Below are positions 52,070 to 61,509 of a stretch of DNA of 64,000 nt, piece after piece (the first letter of the stretch is position 1; every line of letters begins with the position of its first letter). The translations under genes were made by a program, and so were the position numbers. The notes under the pieces were generated by a model, which ran no database searches, was not told where the DNA came from, and was given only the letters and a program-made list of their open reading frames with translations. Source of the DNA: DATKBT01 sp035546295 (GTDB lineage: Bacteria > Acidobacteriota > Thermoanaerobaculia > Multivoradales > Multivoraceae). The stretch lies in the NCBI GenBank assembly GCA_035546295.1, contig DATKBT010000051.1, forward strand, positions 20,081 through 84,080, read 5' to 3'.

Positions 52070-54163
52070 ATGAACCGTCCCGATCGCCGGAATCCTCCGG
52101 CCTCCACCCGCTCCAACGCTCGTGCGAGCATCCTCGGCGAGCGCGTCCTTCCGCGTCTCTGGACAGGTCGCTGGAAGGGGCGCCCTTCACAGACGGGGCG
52201 TCCGCACCGCCGCGCCGGCGCGGCGACCGCGCTCGCCGCGCTCTTCGCCGGGCTCTGCCTGCCGGCGCTCGCCGCGCAGGAGGCCGCCACCGCCACCTCG
52301 AGCACGGCGGCCGCCGACGAGCCTACGGCCGGACCGCCGCCGGAAGGGACCTCGGCCCCGCCGCCGGCCAGGACGTCCGCGATCGAGGAGTCGATCGTGG
52401 TGAGCGCCAACCCCATCGAGACGCCGGCCGAGGAGGTCGGCAGCTCGGTGACGGTGATCGAGCGCGAGGAAATCGAGGCCTTCGACCAGGTGACGCTGGC
52501 CGAGCTGCTGCGCACCGTTCCCGGGCTCGAGATCACGACCGGCGGAGGCCCCGGCAAGGTGACCACGGCGCGCGTGCGCGGCGGCAACGGCTCGGGTCTG
52601 CTGGTGCTGATCGACGGGGTGCGCTTCAACGACACCACGACCGGCGCCGCGGACCTCGCCGACCTCCTCGTCGACGGCCTCGAGCGGGTCGAGGTCCTGC
52701 GCGGGCCGCAGGCGCTCTACGGCTCCGAAGCGCTCAGCGGCGTGCTCTCGATCGTCACCCGGCGGCCCGACGACGGGATCGCGCTGCGCGGCCTGCTCGA
52801 GCTGGGGAGCGACGAGCTGCGACGCGGAGCGCTCGACCTGGGAAGGGGAGGGGACGCCTTCGACGCGGCGCTCGGCCTCGCCCACTTCGAGACCGACGGC
52901 GTCTCGCAGGCGAGCGAGCGCGCCGGCAACCGCGAGAGCGACCCCTACCGCAACGACACCCTCACCGGACGCCTCGGCCGGCGCCTCGGCGAAGAGGGTC
53001 GTCTCGGGCTGTCGGTGCACGCCTTCGAAGGCGACACCGCGCTCGACGGCTTCCTCGCCGACGATCCCAACGCCCGGCAGGAGCGCGAGTCGATCTCGTC
53101 GACGCTCAGCTGGAGCCAGAGCCTCGGCCGCCGTTGGCACCAGAGCGCGTCGCTGGAGAATCAGCGGATCGACCTGCTGGGCGCTGACCCCGACGATCCG
53201 TTCAACAACTACGACATCCGCTCCGACAGCCTCGAGCTCTCGACGCGCGCCGACCTCGCGCTGGGCGGAGAGGCGCGCGACGCCGGCACGCTCTCGGTGG
53301 GGCTCGAGCGAGAGCGTCGCGAGGGCTTCAACCTGGACGGGTTCGACCGCCGCGTCGATCTCGCGGCCGGCTTCGTCTCCCACCAATGGAGCGTCGGCGA
53401 TCGCTGGCACGCGACCGCGTCGGTGCGGGGCGATCACCACTCGACCTTCGGCGACGAATTGAGCTGGCGCGTGACCTCGGCGATCCGGCTGGGCTCGGCG
53501 TCCGGCTCGGCGGGGCCGAGCCTCCACTTCTCGTACGGCACGGCCTTTCGCGCGCCGAGCTTCAACGAGCTCTACTTCCCCTTCGCCGGCGATCCCGCGC
53601 TGCGCCCCGAGCTCAGCGAGGGCTGGGACCTCGGCCTCGCGCACCAGTCGGCGAGCGGCGCGCTCGGCTTCGACGTGACCTGGTTCAGCATCGACTTCGA
53701 GGATCTGATCGACTTCGACCTCGACGCCTTCGTCTTCGCCAACATCCTCGAGGCCCGCTCGGAGGGGGTGGAGGGCTCGCTTCGATACCGTCCCGCCGAT
53801 CGCGTGCGCCTGGTGGCGACCCACACCTGGAATCGCGCCCGCGACCTGTCGAGCGGCGCCGACCGTCCGCTCGCCCGTCGCCCCGAGCACCGCTCGACGC
53901 TCACCGCCGAGCTCGACGCCACCGAGCGCTGGCGCCTCGCCCTCGCCGCCTTCTCGGTGCAGGATCGCGTCGAGTCTTCGGGCGCGGCGATGGACGACTA
54001 CCTGCGCGTGGACCTGCGGATCGACTGGTCGGCGGCGCCACGCTGGCGGCCGTACCTGCGGGTGACCAACCTGCTGGACCGGGAGTACGAGGAGATCCCG
54101 GGATTCACCACGCCGGGGGCCGAGCTGGCGGTCGGCGCCCGCCTCTCGCTTCTGCCGCCGTGA
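52070..54163 (+). CDS. btuB: TonB-dependent vitamin B12 receptor
   Basis: 697 residues; ATG 52070 after AAAGGAG. A long N-terminal region with signal-like helix (ALAALFAGLCLPALAAQEAA) and an Ala/Pro linker is followed by the TonB box region (AIEESIVVSANPIETPAEEV). The plug follows: GSSVTVIEREEIEAFDQVTL, VRGGNGSGLLVLIDGVRFND and VEVLRGPQALYGSEALSGVL. The 22-strand barrel ends PYLRVTNLLDREYEEIPGFT. It binds cobalamin at the cell surface and imports it with TonB energy. Specificity for B12 is inferred from the riboswitch and the btuFCD genes that overlap it. Confidence 0.94.
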   Translation: MNRPDRRNPPASTRSNARASILGERVLPRLWTGRWKGRPSQTGRPHRRAGAATALAALFAGLCLPALAAQEAATATSSTAAADEPTAGPPPEGTSAPPPARTSAIEESIVVSANPIETPAEEVGSSVTVIEREEIEAFDQVTLAELLRTVPGLEITTGGGPGKVTTARVRGGNGSGLLVLIDGVRFNDTTTGAADLADLLVDGLERVEVLRGPQALYGSEALSGVLSIVTRRPDDGIALRGLLELGSDELRRGALDLGRGGDAFDAALGLAHFETDGVSQASERAGNRESDPYRNDTLTGRLGRRLGEEGRLGLSVHAFEGDTALDGFLADDPNARQERESISSTLSWSQSLGRRWHQSASLENQRIDLLGADPDDPFNNYDIRSDSLELSTRADLALGGEARDAGTLSVGLERERREGFNLDGFDRRVDLAAGFVSHQWSVGDRWHATASVRGDHHSTFGDELSWRVTSAIRLGSASGSAGPSLHFSYGTAFRAPSFNELYFPFAGDPALRPELSEGWDLGLAHQSASGALGFDVTWFSIDFEDLIDFDLDAFVFANILEARSEGVEGSLRYRPADRVRLVATHTWNRARDLSSGADRPLARRPEHRSTLTAELDATERWRLALAAFSVQDRVESSGAAMDDYLRVDLRIDWSAAPRWRPYLRVTNLLDREYEEIPGFTTPGAELAVGARLSLLPP

Positions 54164-55296
54164 GAGTCGCCGTGAGAATCTCGAGGCTCCTGCGGCGGGC
54201 GCCCCTGGCGATCTCCTGGCTCGCGCTCGCCGCGGCCTGCGCCACCGAACCCGAGCGCCGCGTCCCGCTCGAGGTGCGGGCGGATGGCGAGGCTGCGACA
54301 GACGAGGAGGGCGGTTGGAACCGCGCCGGCTTCCGCCTGATCGAAGGGCGGGAGCTGGGCGGAGGGGTCTGGCGGCGCCTCGAGGACCGTGCCGGCCGCA
54401 TCCTCGACCTTCCGGCGCCGCCCGCCCGCGTCGTCTCGCAGACGCTCGCCTCCGACGAGGTCTTGCTCGAGCTGCTGCCCGGCGACCGGCTGATCGCGGT
54501 CTCGGCGCTCGCCCTCGATCCGCGCTACAGCCTGGCGGTGGAGGCGGCGGCGCGGGTCCCCGAGACCGTCGTCCACGACACCGAGCGGCTGCTTTCGCTG
54601 CGCGCCGACCTGATCGTGGCGGCGAGCTACACGACGCCCGAGACGCTGCGCCAGCTCGCCCACGCCGGCGCTCCGGTCCTGCGGCTGCGCCGCTTCGACA
54701 GCGTCGCCGCGATCCGCGACAACGTCCGCAGCCTCGGCTTCGCGGTGGGGGAGGACGAAGCGGCCGCGGCGCTGATCGCCGAGATGGACCGCCGGATCGA
54801 GGCGGAGCGCCGGCGCGTTCGTAAGGCGCTCGAGAGCTCGGCGCTCGAGGACGCGCCGCCCGCGGCCGGCTCCGGGTCGGCCCCAGCACACCGCCCCCGA
54901 GACCCGCCGCTGCGCGTGCTCTCGTGGGACGACGCGGTGGCGCCCGGCGCCGGCACGATCTTCGACGACTTGGTGCGCCTGCTGGGCGCCGAGAACCCGG
55001 TCTCGGCAGCGGGTCTCCACGGCTGGCCGCGGGTCGGGGTCGAGCAGATCCTGGTCTGGGATCCCGATGCGATCTTCGTCTCGGCGCCTCCGGGCGAGGA
55101 GCTCGCCGTGCGCCACCGCCTGCTCGGGGATCCTCGCCTGTCCCTGACCACCGCGGCGAAGCGCGGGCGGATCCACGTCATCGACGCCGCGCTGTTCTCG
55201 ACTGTCTCGCACCACGTCGCCGGGCTGGCGGAGGCGATCGGAGCGCGCCTGGCGCCTCCCGACAGCGCGGCGGAGCCCGCCACGGTGCCGCAGTGA
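54160..55296 (+). CDS. btuF: Cobalamin-binding periplasmic lipoprotein
   Basis: 378 residues; GTG 54160 in a GTGA overlap with btuB (GTG 54172 is an alternative). A signal with lipobox-like LALAAACATEP suggests a lipoprotein. The helical-backbone metal receptor fold: PARVVSQTLASDEVLLELLP, VSALALDPRYSLAVEAAARV, LLSLRADLIVAASYTTPETL, and in the C-lobe GWPRVGVEQILVWDPDAIFV. Between the lobes is an Ala/Pro/Ser-rich insert (about 30 residues) not typical of BtuF. It should deliver cobalamin from the periplasm to BtuCD. Confidence 0.9.
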   Translation: MRVAVRISRLLRRAPLAISWLALAAACATEPERRVPLEVRADGEAATDEEGGWNRAGFRLIEGRELGGGVWRRLEDRAGRILDLPAPPARVVSQTLASDEVLLELLPGDRLIAVSALALDPRYSLAVEAAARVPETVVHDTERLLSLRADLIVAASYTTPETLRQLAHAGAPVLRLRRFDSVAAIRDNVRSLGFAVGEDEAAAALIAEMDRRIEAERRRVRKALESSALEDAPPAAGSGSAPAHRPRDPPLRVLSWDDAVAPGAGTIFDDLVRLLGAENPVSAAGLHGWPRVGVEQILVWDPDAIFVSAPPGEELAVRHRLLGDPRLSLTTAAKRGRIHVIDAALFSTVSHHVAGLAEAIGARLAPPDSAAEPATVPQ

Positions 55297-56396
55297 GCGT
55301 GGTCGACTCGCCGGCCGCACCGCCGCGTCGTCTGCGCTTGGGAGCCCTGATGGCGGTGGGGGCCGTCCTGCTCGTCCTGTTCGGTCTCGTCGGCCTGCTG
55401 CTCGGCTCGGCGGATCTCGGCGTCGCCGAGATCGCAGCGGTCCTCGCTGCGCACCTGCTCCCGGGGGGCGGCTCCGCTGCCGGGCCCTCGGACGGGCCGA
55501 TGGCCGCCATCGAATCGGTCGACCCGGTCTCTGATGCCATCGTCTGGTCGCTGCGGCTGCCGCGGGTGCTGCTCGCGATGCTGGTGGGCGCGGCGCTGGC
55601 GATCGCGGGCGCGCTGATGCAGGGGCTGTTTCGCAACGCGCTGGCGTCCCCCGGGATCGTCGGCACCAGCGCGGGCGCCTCGCTGGGCGCGATCTGCGCG
55701 CTCGCCTTCGGACTCGCCGACGAGTCGATCCTGGCCCTGCCCGCGCTCGCCATCGGCGGCGCGCTCGCCGCGCTCCTGATCGTCCAGGCGATCGCCACCC
55801 GCGACGGCAGCTCGCCGGCGGCCACCCTGCTGCTCGCCGGCGTCGCCCTCACCGCTTTCATCGGCGCGATCAACGCCTGGATCATCGCCAGCTCCTGGGA
55901 GGAGCACGAGGTCGCGCGCCGGATCAGCTACTGGCTGCTCGGCGGGCTCTCGGACCGCGGCTGGATCCACGTCGGCATCGTCGCGCCCTGTCTGCTCGCC
56001 GCCGGCGCGGTCTCCTGGTGGCTGGCCCGCGACCTCGACCTGCTGCTCGAGGGGGAGGAGGTCGCCGGGGCCCTCGGGGTCGAGGTCGAGCGCGCGAAGC
56101 GGATCCTGCTCGCGGCGGCGGCGGTGCTGGCGGGCTCGGCGGTCGCGGTGAGCGGGGTGGTGGCCTTCGTCGGGCTGGTCGTCCCCCACGTCGTCCGTCT
56201 GCTGCTGGGCCCCGCCCATCGGACGCTGCTGGTCGCCTGCGCGGTCACCGGCGCGTGGTTCGTGCTCGGCGCCGACCTCGTCGCCCGCACCGCCGTGGCG
56301 CCTCAGGAGCTGCAGCTCGGAGTGGTGACTGCCTTCGTCGGGGCTCCCTTCTTTCTCTTCCTGCTCGTCCGCCATCGCTGGGAGGGGGGAGAGTGA
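55293..56396 (+). CDS. btuC: FecCD-family ABC permease for cobalamin
   Basis: 367 residues; GTG 55293, four-base overlap with btuF. About ten transmembrane helices. FecCD motifs: IVWSLRLPRVLLAMLVGAAL, AIAGALMQGLFRNALASPGI, VGTSAGASLGAICALAFGLA and AVSGVVAFVGLVVPHVVRLL. The region around residue 55-75 has an extra Gly/Ser loop. It is the membrane channel partner of the ATPase encoded next. Confidence 0.94.
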   Translation: MSVVDSPAAPPRRLRLGALMAVGAVLLVLFGLVGLLLGSADLGVAEIAAVLAAHLLPGGGSAAGPSDGPMAAIESVDPVSDAIVWSLRLPRVLLAMLVGAALAIAGALMQGLFRNALASPGIVGTSAGASLGAICALAFGLADESILALPALAIGGALAALLIVQAIATRDGSSPAATLLLAGVALTAFIGAINAWIIASSWEEHEVARRISYWLLGGLSDRGWIHVGIVAPCLLAAGAVSWWLARDLDLLLEGEEVAGALGVEVERAKRILLAAAAVLAGSAVAVSGVVAFVGLVVPHVVRLLLGPAHRTLLVACAVTGAWFVLGADLVARTAVAPQELQLGVVTAFVGAPFFLFLLVRHRWEGGE

Positions 56397-57244
56397 GGGC
56401 TCGGGGGACCGGGCGGCCAGTCGAGCTGCGCCTCGAGGGCGCGGGCGTCGCGCGCGGGAGGGGAGACCGCCGGCGCTGGCTGGCGCGCAACGTCGATCTC
56501 GCCCCGCGCGGCGGCGAGCTGCTCGCCCTGGTGGGGCCGAACGGCGCCGGCAAGTCGACGGTGCTGCGGCTGCTGTCGGGGCTGTGGCCGCCGAGCGAGG
56601 GCCGGGTCAGTCTCGACGGCCGGAGCCTCGACCGGCTGCCGCGTCGGGAGGTGGCGAGGCGGGTGACGTACGTTCCGCAGCACAGCGTGCCGCTGTTCGA
56701 GTTCACGGTGCGCGAGCTGGTTGCGATGGGAGCGTTCCCGGCCACGCCCCGCTTTGCCCTCGGCGGCGGCGCCGCCGAGGACCGGTGGGTGGCCGAGTGC
56801 ATGGAGCGCGCCGACGTCACCTACCTCGCCCACCGCTCGGTGAGGAGGCTCTCGGGCGGCGAGCTGCAGCGGGTGCTGGTGGCGCGCGGCCTGGCGACGC
56901 GGGCCGACGTGCTGTTGCTCGACGAGCCCACCGCCAGCCTCGACCTCGTCCACCAGCTCGAGGTCCTGGGCCTGTGCCGCGAGCTCGCTGCGGAGGGGCG
57001 TGCGGTCGTGGTGGCGCTCCACGACCTCAATGCGGCGCTCCGCTGGGCCGCGCGACTGGCCGTGATCGAGAGTGGGTCGAAGGTGGCGGAGGGCGCGCCC
57101 GCGGAGGTGCTGACCCCGGAGCTGCTCGCCAGCGTGTTCGGCGTGCGCGCCGTGGCGCTGGCGGGCGCCGGCGCGAGCGAGGGCGAGCTGCAGTACCGGT
57201 TCGATCAGCCTCTCCCGGCGCGAGCGCCGGGCCGGGACGGCTGA
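56393..57244 (+). CDS. btuD: ABC transporter ATP-binding protein for cobalamin
   Basis: 283 residues; GTG 56393, four-base overlap. Walker A LALVGPNGAGKSTVLRLLSG, Q-loop TYVPQHSVPLFEFTVRELVA, signature VRRLSGGELQRVLVARGLAT, Walker B ADVLLLDEPTASLDLVHQLE and switch His in VVVALHDLNAALRWAAR. It belongs to the FepC/BtuD group. A C-terminal tail of 40 residues follows the domain. Last gene of the riboswitch-controlled operon. Confidence 0.95.
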   Translation: MRARGTGRPVELRLEGAGVARGRGDRRRWLARNVDLAPRGGELLALVGPNGAGKSTVLRLLSGLWPPSEGRVSLDGRSLDRLPRREVARRVTYVPQHSVPLFEFTVRELVAMGAFPATPRFALGGGAAEDRWVAECMERADVTYLAHRSVRRLSGGELQRVLVARGLATRADVLLLDEPTASLDLVHQLEVLGLCRELAAEGRAVVVALHDLNAALRWAARLAVIESGSKVAEGAPAEVLTPELLASVFGVRAVALAGAGASEGELQYRFDQPLPARAPGRDG

Positions 57245-57405
57245 GGTCGACCGGGCTGTCTCGCGGAGTTGCGGCCCCGCCGTCGAGAGTTCCCCGCCCG
57301 CGATAGACTGGCGCCCGTCTCGACCGCTCCTGCAGGTGTCCGGACCGGCTCGCGCCGGCCCTCGGTGGCACCCGAGACTCTGGCCAGGCAGAGATTCGAC
57401 GTCCG

Positions 57406-59490
57406 GTGAACGTCCCCCTTCGTAGCGTGTCGAGCGAACCGCTGACCCCGATCGCAGATCGCTCGGCGGCGTGGGCCACGCAATCCTTCGGGCAGCCGAG
57501 CTGGACTCCGGCGCTGCGCGCGGGTTGGTTGGCCCTCGTCCTGTTCGCGCTCGCGCTCCACGTGCTGGGCGCTGCGCCCAGGGTCGAGCAGGTGGCGGAC
57601 TCCTGCGGGCCGGGAGAGGTGTGTCCCACCCTTTTCACCGAGACCGACCGCGCGGTGCTCGAGGAGGCGGGCGTGCGTCCGCGCTCGGTGGTCTGGTACC
57701 TCGAGGGCGTCGCCAGCCTGATGGTGCTGCTGTGCACGGTCGCGGCCTGGATGATCTTCTGGCGACAGCCGCGCAACTTGACGGCGCTGGTCGCCTCGCT
57801 GTTCCTGGTCTTCGTCGCCGTCGCGGCCGCCCAGAACACGCAGGCGCTCACCGACGGCTACCCCGGCCTGGCGTGGGCGGTCGCGGTGTTCTCGATGTCC
57901 ACCGGCGTCCTGACCTCCGCTCTGTTCCTGATCTTCCCCGACGGCCGGTTCGTCCCGTCCTGGAGCCGATGGATCTTCGTCGTCTGGGCCGGCAGCAGCG
58001 CGGTGCTGGCGTTCGGGCCGCTGCTCGGCGCCGAGCGGCTCGCGCTCGAGGTGCAGCAGCGCAACTCGATCACCCTTCCCTTCCTGCTCGTGGCGGTGGC
58101 TTGCCAGGTCTACCGCTATCGCTTCGTCTCGGACTCGATCGACCGCCAGCGGGTGAAGTGGGCGTTGCTCGCCTTCGGCGTGCAGGTGGCGGTGTTCGCC
58201 GGCAACATCGTCGCGCCCTCCATGGCCGCGGGCTCCGACTCGCAGATCGTGCCGCTGCTCACCAAGCTGGTCAGCTTCCACGTCTACGTGGTGACCTTCC
58301 TGGCGATTCCGGTGGCGATCGGGTTCTCGATCCTCCGCTATCGACTGTGGGACGTCGACTTGATCCTGCACCGCTCGTTGACCTACGGATCGCTCACCGG
58401 GCTGCTGGTCCTCCTGTTCGCGGGGTTCGTGGTGTCGCTGCAGACCCTGGTGCGCCTCCTCACCGGAGGGCAGAACCAGACCCTGGTGCTCGGCGCCTCG
58501 ATGCTGCTGGTGGGCGCACTGTTCCAGCCGGCGAGAGCCAAGCTCCGCCGGGTCATCGACCGCTCCGTGTTCGGCATCGGGCTCGACTACCGCGCGACGA
58601 TGCAACTCCCGCCGGGGGCCTCCCTGGCGGCTCGTCTCGCCGACACCCGGGTCCTCGACGGCTTCGCCGACTGGACGCTGATCGGGCGCGGCGGCATGGC
58701 CGAGGTCTACCGCGCCCACGACGCGGGTCGCGACCGGCCGGTCGCGGTGAAGGTGCTCCACGCCGACGTCGACTCCGAGGAGGGGATCCGGCGCTTCGAG
58801 CGCGAGGCCGAGATCGTCGCCGCGCTCGACCATCCCAACATCGTCAAGCTGCTCGGCTACCGCCAGACCGACAGCGGCCTGCGCGTCATGGTGATGGACT
58901 ACGTGTCGGATCTCGATCTCTCGAAGCACCTCCCGGACGACGGCATGCCACTCGATCATGCCCTGGACCTGCTCGGCGACCTGGCCGATGCACTCGACTA
59001 CGCGCATTCACGCGGCGTGGTCCACCGCGACGTGAAGCCGTCGAACGTGCTGCTCGAGCGGGTCGCCGGGGTGACGCCGACCTTGAGAGCCGTGCTCACC
59101 GACTTCGGGATCGCCAAGTCGCTGGGGGGCACGCAGCTCACGCGCTCGAACCTGATCGGTACGGTGACTCACATGTCGCCGGAACAGATCCGCGACCCGG
59201 CCCGGGTCGACGCCCGTTCCGACATCTACTCGCTCGGCGTGCTGGCGTTCCAGCTCCTCACCGGCAAGGTTCCGTTCGACGGACGCAGCCCGACCTCGGT
59301 GCTGCTGGCCCACCTCCAGCACCCTCCCCCGGATCCGAGGAAGCTGCGCCCCGATCTGCCCCGAGCCGCCGCGCGAGCCATCGTGAGGGCGCTGGCCAAG
59401 AACCCCGCCGACCGGCCGGCCACGGCGCGTGAGCTCGTCGAGGAGATGGCCGCGGGCCGATCAGAGATGGCGGTGACGCTGACGTCTTGA
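57406..59490 (+). CDS. Polytopic membrane sensor fused to a Ser/Thr protein kinase
   Basis: 694 residues, GTG 57406. The N-terminal 400 residues have about eight to nine transmembrane helices with phrases familiar from membrane sensor histidine kinases (LFLIFPDGRFVPSWSRWIFV, RYRLWDVDLILHRSLTYGSL, FQPARAKLRRVIDRSVFG). Instead of a histidine kinase, a Hanks-type kinase follows: LIGRGGMAEVYRAHDAGRDR (P-loop, about 425), VAVKVL with Lys, VVHRDVKPSNVLLERV (HRD, about 540), TDFGIAKSLGGTQ, GTVTHMSPEQIRDPARVDAR. The end is short, with no PASTA repeats. It probably senses a membrane state and phosphorylates cytoplasmic Ser/Thr. Soluble partners are unknown. Confidence 0.9.
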   Translation: MNVPLRSVSSEPLTPIADRSAAWATQSFGQPSWTPALRAGWLALVLFALALHVLGAAPRVEQVADSCGPGEVCPTLFTETDRAVLEEAGVRPRSVVWYLEGVASLMVLLCTVAAWMIFWRQPRNLTALVASLFLVFVAVAAAQNTQALTDGYPGLAWAVAVFSMSTGVLTSALFLIFPDGRFVPSWSRWIFVVWAGSSAVLAFGPLLGAERLALEVQQRNSITLPFLLVAVACQVYRYRFVSDSIDRQRVKWALLAFGVQVAVFAGNIVAPSMAAGSDSQIVPLLTKLVSFHVYVVTFLAIPVAIGFSILRYRLWDVDLILHRSLTYGSLTGLLVLLFAGFVVSLQTLVRLLTGGQNQTLVLGASMLLVGALFQPARAKLRRVIDRSVFGIGLDYRATMQLPPGASLAARLADTRVLDGFADWTLIGRGGMAEVYRAHDAGRDRPVAVKVLHADVDSEEGIRRFEREAEIVAALDHPNIVKLLGYRQTDSGLRVMVMDYVSDLDLSKHLPDDGMPLDHALDLLGDLADALDYAHSRGVVHRDVKPSNVLLERVAGVTPTLRAVLTDFGIAKSLGGTQLTRSNLIGTVTHMSPEQIRDPARVDARSDIYSLGVLAFQLLTGKVPFDGRSPTSVLLAHLQHPPPDPRKLRPDLPRAAARAIVRALAKNPADRPATARELVEEMAAGRSEMAVTLTS

Positions 59491-59508
59491 GGAGCTGAGG
59501 AGGGACCG

Positions 59509-60408
59509 ATGACGGATCACAGGAGCGGTTGGTTGGAACGGGCGCTGCCCTTCCTCGTGGTGCTCGCGTTCGCGGTCTACGCCTTCGAGCACGTGCGCGC
59601 GGTCGCCACCCGCGGCGAGAACATCGCGCTGGTGGAGGCGGGGCTGCTGCTCACCACCTTCGCCCTGCTGCACGCCATCCACATGCTCGGCTGGCGGCGC
59701 GCGCTGGCGTTCTTCGGGATCTGCGCGGTGCTCTCGTGGGCGGCCGAGCAGCACTCGATCACCAGCGGCAACGTCGGCGAGTACTACTACACCGAGGTGC
59801 TCGGTCCGAAGCTCCTGGACGTGCCCTACGTCATCCCGCTGACCTGGTTCCTGATGATGTACCCCAGCCACGTGATGACCAACCTGATCGTCGAGCGCGT
59901 GCCGGCGCTGCGCCGGGGGACGATCCCGCTGGCGATGTGGCTGGCGTTCCTGACCGCGGCCGTGATGACCGCCTGGGACCTGGCGCTCGATCCCTACATG
60001 GTCGGCGTCGTCGGCGCCTGGGTGTGGGTCGACGGCGGCCCCTACTTCGGGGTGCCGTTCGCCAACTACTTCGGCTGGATCCATGTCGTGTTCCTGATCG
60101 ACCTGATCTACCGGCTGGTGGCGCGAAGGCTGCCGCTCGAGCCGATCGGCAGGGTCGGCGCGACCGTCGCCCTGCTGCCGGTGGGCGTCTACGCGATGAA
60201 CACGCTGTCCTCGATGATCGTCGGCTCGCCGCCCGAGACCCGGCTGATCGCGGCCTTCGCGATGGGCATCCCGGTGTGGATGGCGCTGACCCGGATCGTC
60301 CAGGGGATCGAAGCACGAGGGCGCCAGGGCGAGATCGAGCTGGCGCCGCATCAGGCGGCCGACGGCGAGACGAGCCGTCCAGGGCGCAGCGAACCGGGGG
60401 TGGCGTGA
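59509..60408 (+). CDS. Carotenoid biosynthesis protein (CruF-like), first of two
   Basis: 299 residues; ATG 59509 with GAGGAGGGACCG upstream. Seven or so transmembrane helices. The PF04240 pattern is shown by ITSGNVGEYYYTEVLGPKLL, DVPYVIPLTWFLMMYPSHVM, AAVMTAWDLALDPYMVGVVG and PYFGVPFANYFGWIHVVFLI. In characterised members (CruF) it hydrates a terminal carotenoid double bond at C-1'. No phytoene synthase or desaturase is near. It lies 18 bp after the kinase gene and is followed by a paralogue with a one-base stop/start overlap. Confidence 0.9.
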   Translation: MTDHRSGWLERALPFLVVLAFAVYAFEHVRAVATRGENIALVEAGLLLTTFALLHAIHMLGWRRALAFFGICAVLSWAAEQHSITSGNVGEYYYTEVLGPKLLDVPYVIPLTWFLMMYPSHVMTNLIVERVPALRRGTIPLAMWLAFLTAAVMTAWDLALDPYMVGVVGAWVWVDGGPYFGVPFANYFGWIHVVFLIDLIYRLVARRLPLEPIGRVGATVALLPVGVYAMNTLSSMIVGSPPETRLIAAFAMGIPVWMALTRIVQGIEARGRQGEIELAPHQAADGETSRPGRSEPGVA

Positions 60409-61322
60409 TGGCCCATCACCGGGTGTTGGCCCATCACTGGTCCGGGCGCGGCGGTGGCGAGAAGGCGCTGGTCGGCATCATCACCGTCGTCGCGCTGGTC
60501 GTCGTCGCGCTCGAGCTGCGGCCGCTGGTCGACGGCGCCAAGGTGCCGTTCATGCTCCTGGTGCCGATCTTCGCGCTGTTCAGCCTGCTCCACGCCGGCT
60601 TCGTCCTGGGCTGGCGCCACGCCTTCCTGTTCTTCGCTCTCTCGGCCGTCATCTCGCTCGGCTCGGAGCTGATCGGCACCGAGACCGGGCTCATCTTCGG
60701 CCGGTACCACTACACCGACGTGCTCGGGCCGAAGCTGTTCGGCGAGGTGCCGATCGTCATCCCGCTCACCTGGTTCCTGATGATCTACCCCAGCTATCTG
60801 ATCGCCAACCTGATCGTCGAGGGGAGGCTGCTCGCCCAGGGTCGCCGTCTCGCGCACCTGGTCTCGATGGCGTTCCTCGGGGCGCTGGTGATGACCGCGT
60901 GGGACCTCACGCTCGATCCCTACATGGTGAGCTTCGAGAAGGCGTGGGTGTGGGACCAGCCGGGGAGCTACTTCGGCATTCCGATCCACAACTACGTCGG
61001 CTGGTTGGCGACCACCTTCGTCGTCATGTTGCTCTATCGCCTCCTCGAGCGCCGGCGGCCGCCGCGTCCGATCGGCGGGCCCAGCCGCTGGCTGGCGGCG
61101 GCGCCGCTCGCGACCTACGGCTTCATGTCGATCGGCGACGTGGCGCTGGGCCACCCGGTCGAGACGGTCCTGATCTCGCCGTTCGCCATGGGGATCCCGC
61201 TGCTGTTCGCGGCGACCGCCTTCGCGCGTCCGGAGCGGTTGCGGGGAATCGAGGGGGCGGCGTCGCCGGCCGCGGTCTCGAGGTCGGGCTCGGAACGCGG
61301 CGTCGGTCTCGATGCGCCGTAG
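60408..61322 (+). CDS. Carotenoid biosynthesis protein (CruF-like), second of two
   Basis: 304 residues, ATG 60408 (GTG 60405 possible). It is similar to the preceding protein along its whole length: IFGRYHYTDVLGPKLFGEVP, IVIPLTWFLMIYPSYLIANL, GALVMTAWDLTLDPYMVSFE and SYFGIPIHNYVGWLATTFVV. The conserved WDLxLDPYMV and TWFLMxYPS blocks are the family's core. Tandem duplication implies either two substrates/ends of one carotenoid or a hetero-oligomer. The C-terminal tail is polar and variable. Confidence 0.9.
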   Translation: MAHHRVLAHHWSGRGGGEKALVGIITVVALVVVALELRPLVDGAKVPFMLLVPIFALFSLLHAGFVLGWRHAFLFFALSAVISLGSELIGTETGLIFGRYHYTDVLGPKLFGEVPIVIPLTWFLMIYPSYLIANLIVEGRLLAQGRRLAHLVSMAFLGALVMTAWDLTLDPYMVSFEKAWVWDQPGSYFGIPIHNYVGWLATTFVVMLLYRLLERRRPPRPIGGPSRWLAAAPLATYGFMSIGDVALGHPVETVLISPFAMGIPLLFAATAFARPERLRGIEGAASPAAVSRSGSERGVGLDAP

Positions 61323-61475
61323 CGCAACCTGGAGCGCAGCCACCGAGCTCGTGATCGTGCCGGCGTCCGCCGAACAGGAGTTGCGCGTCACCCAGGAAGT
61401 ATCGAGAACGTGACGACGCGGGAGCCGGTCGCGCCCTCTCCTCGGGTGCTCGTCCCTGCGGCTCGGGGGTCAGCC

Positions 61476-61492
61476 GCCGGCCCGTGGCCGGC
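61476..61492. terminator. Hairpin between convergent genes
   Basis: GCCGGCC-cgt-GGCCGGC, a perfect 7-bp stem, 18 bp behind the stop of the FHA-GGDEF gene and 154 bp behind the carotenoid gene. No U-run. Confidence 0.5.
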
Positions 61493-61509
61493 TCGCTAAC
61501 GTAACTGAA

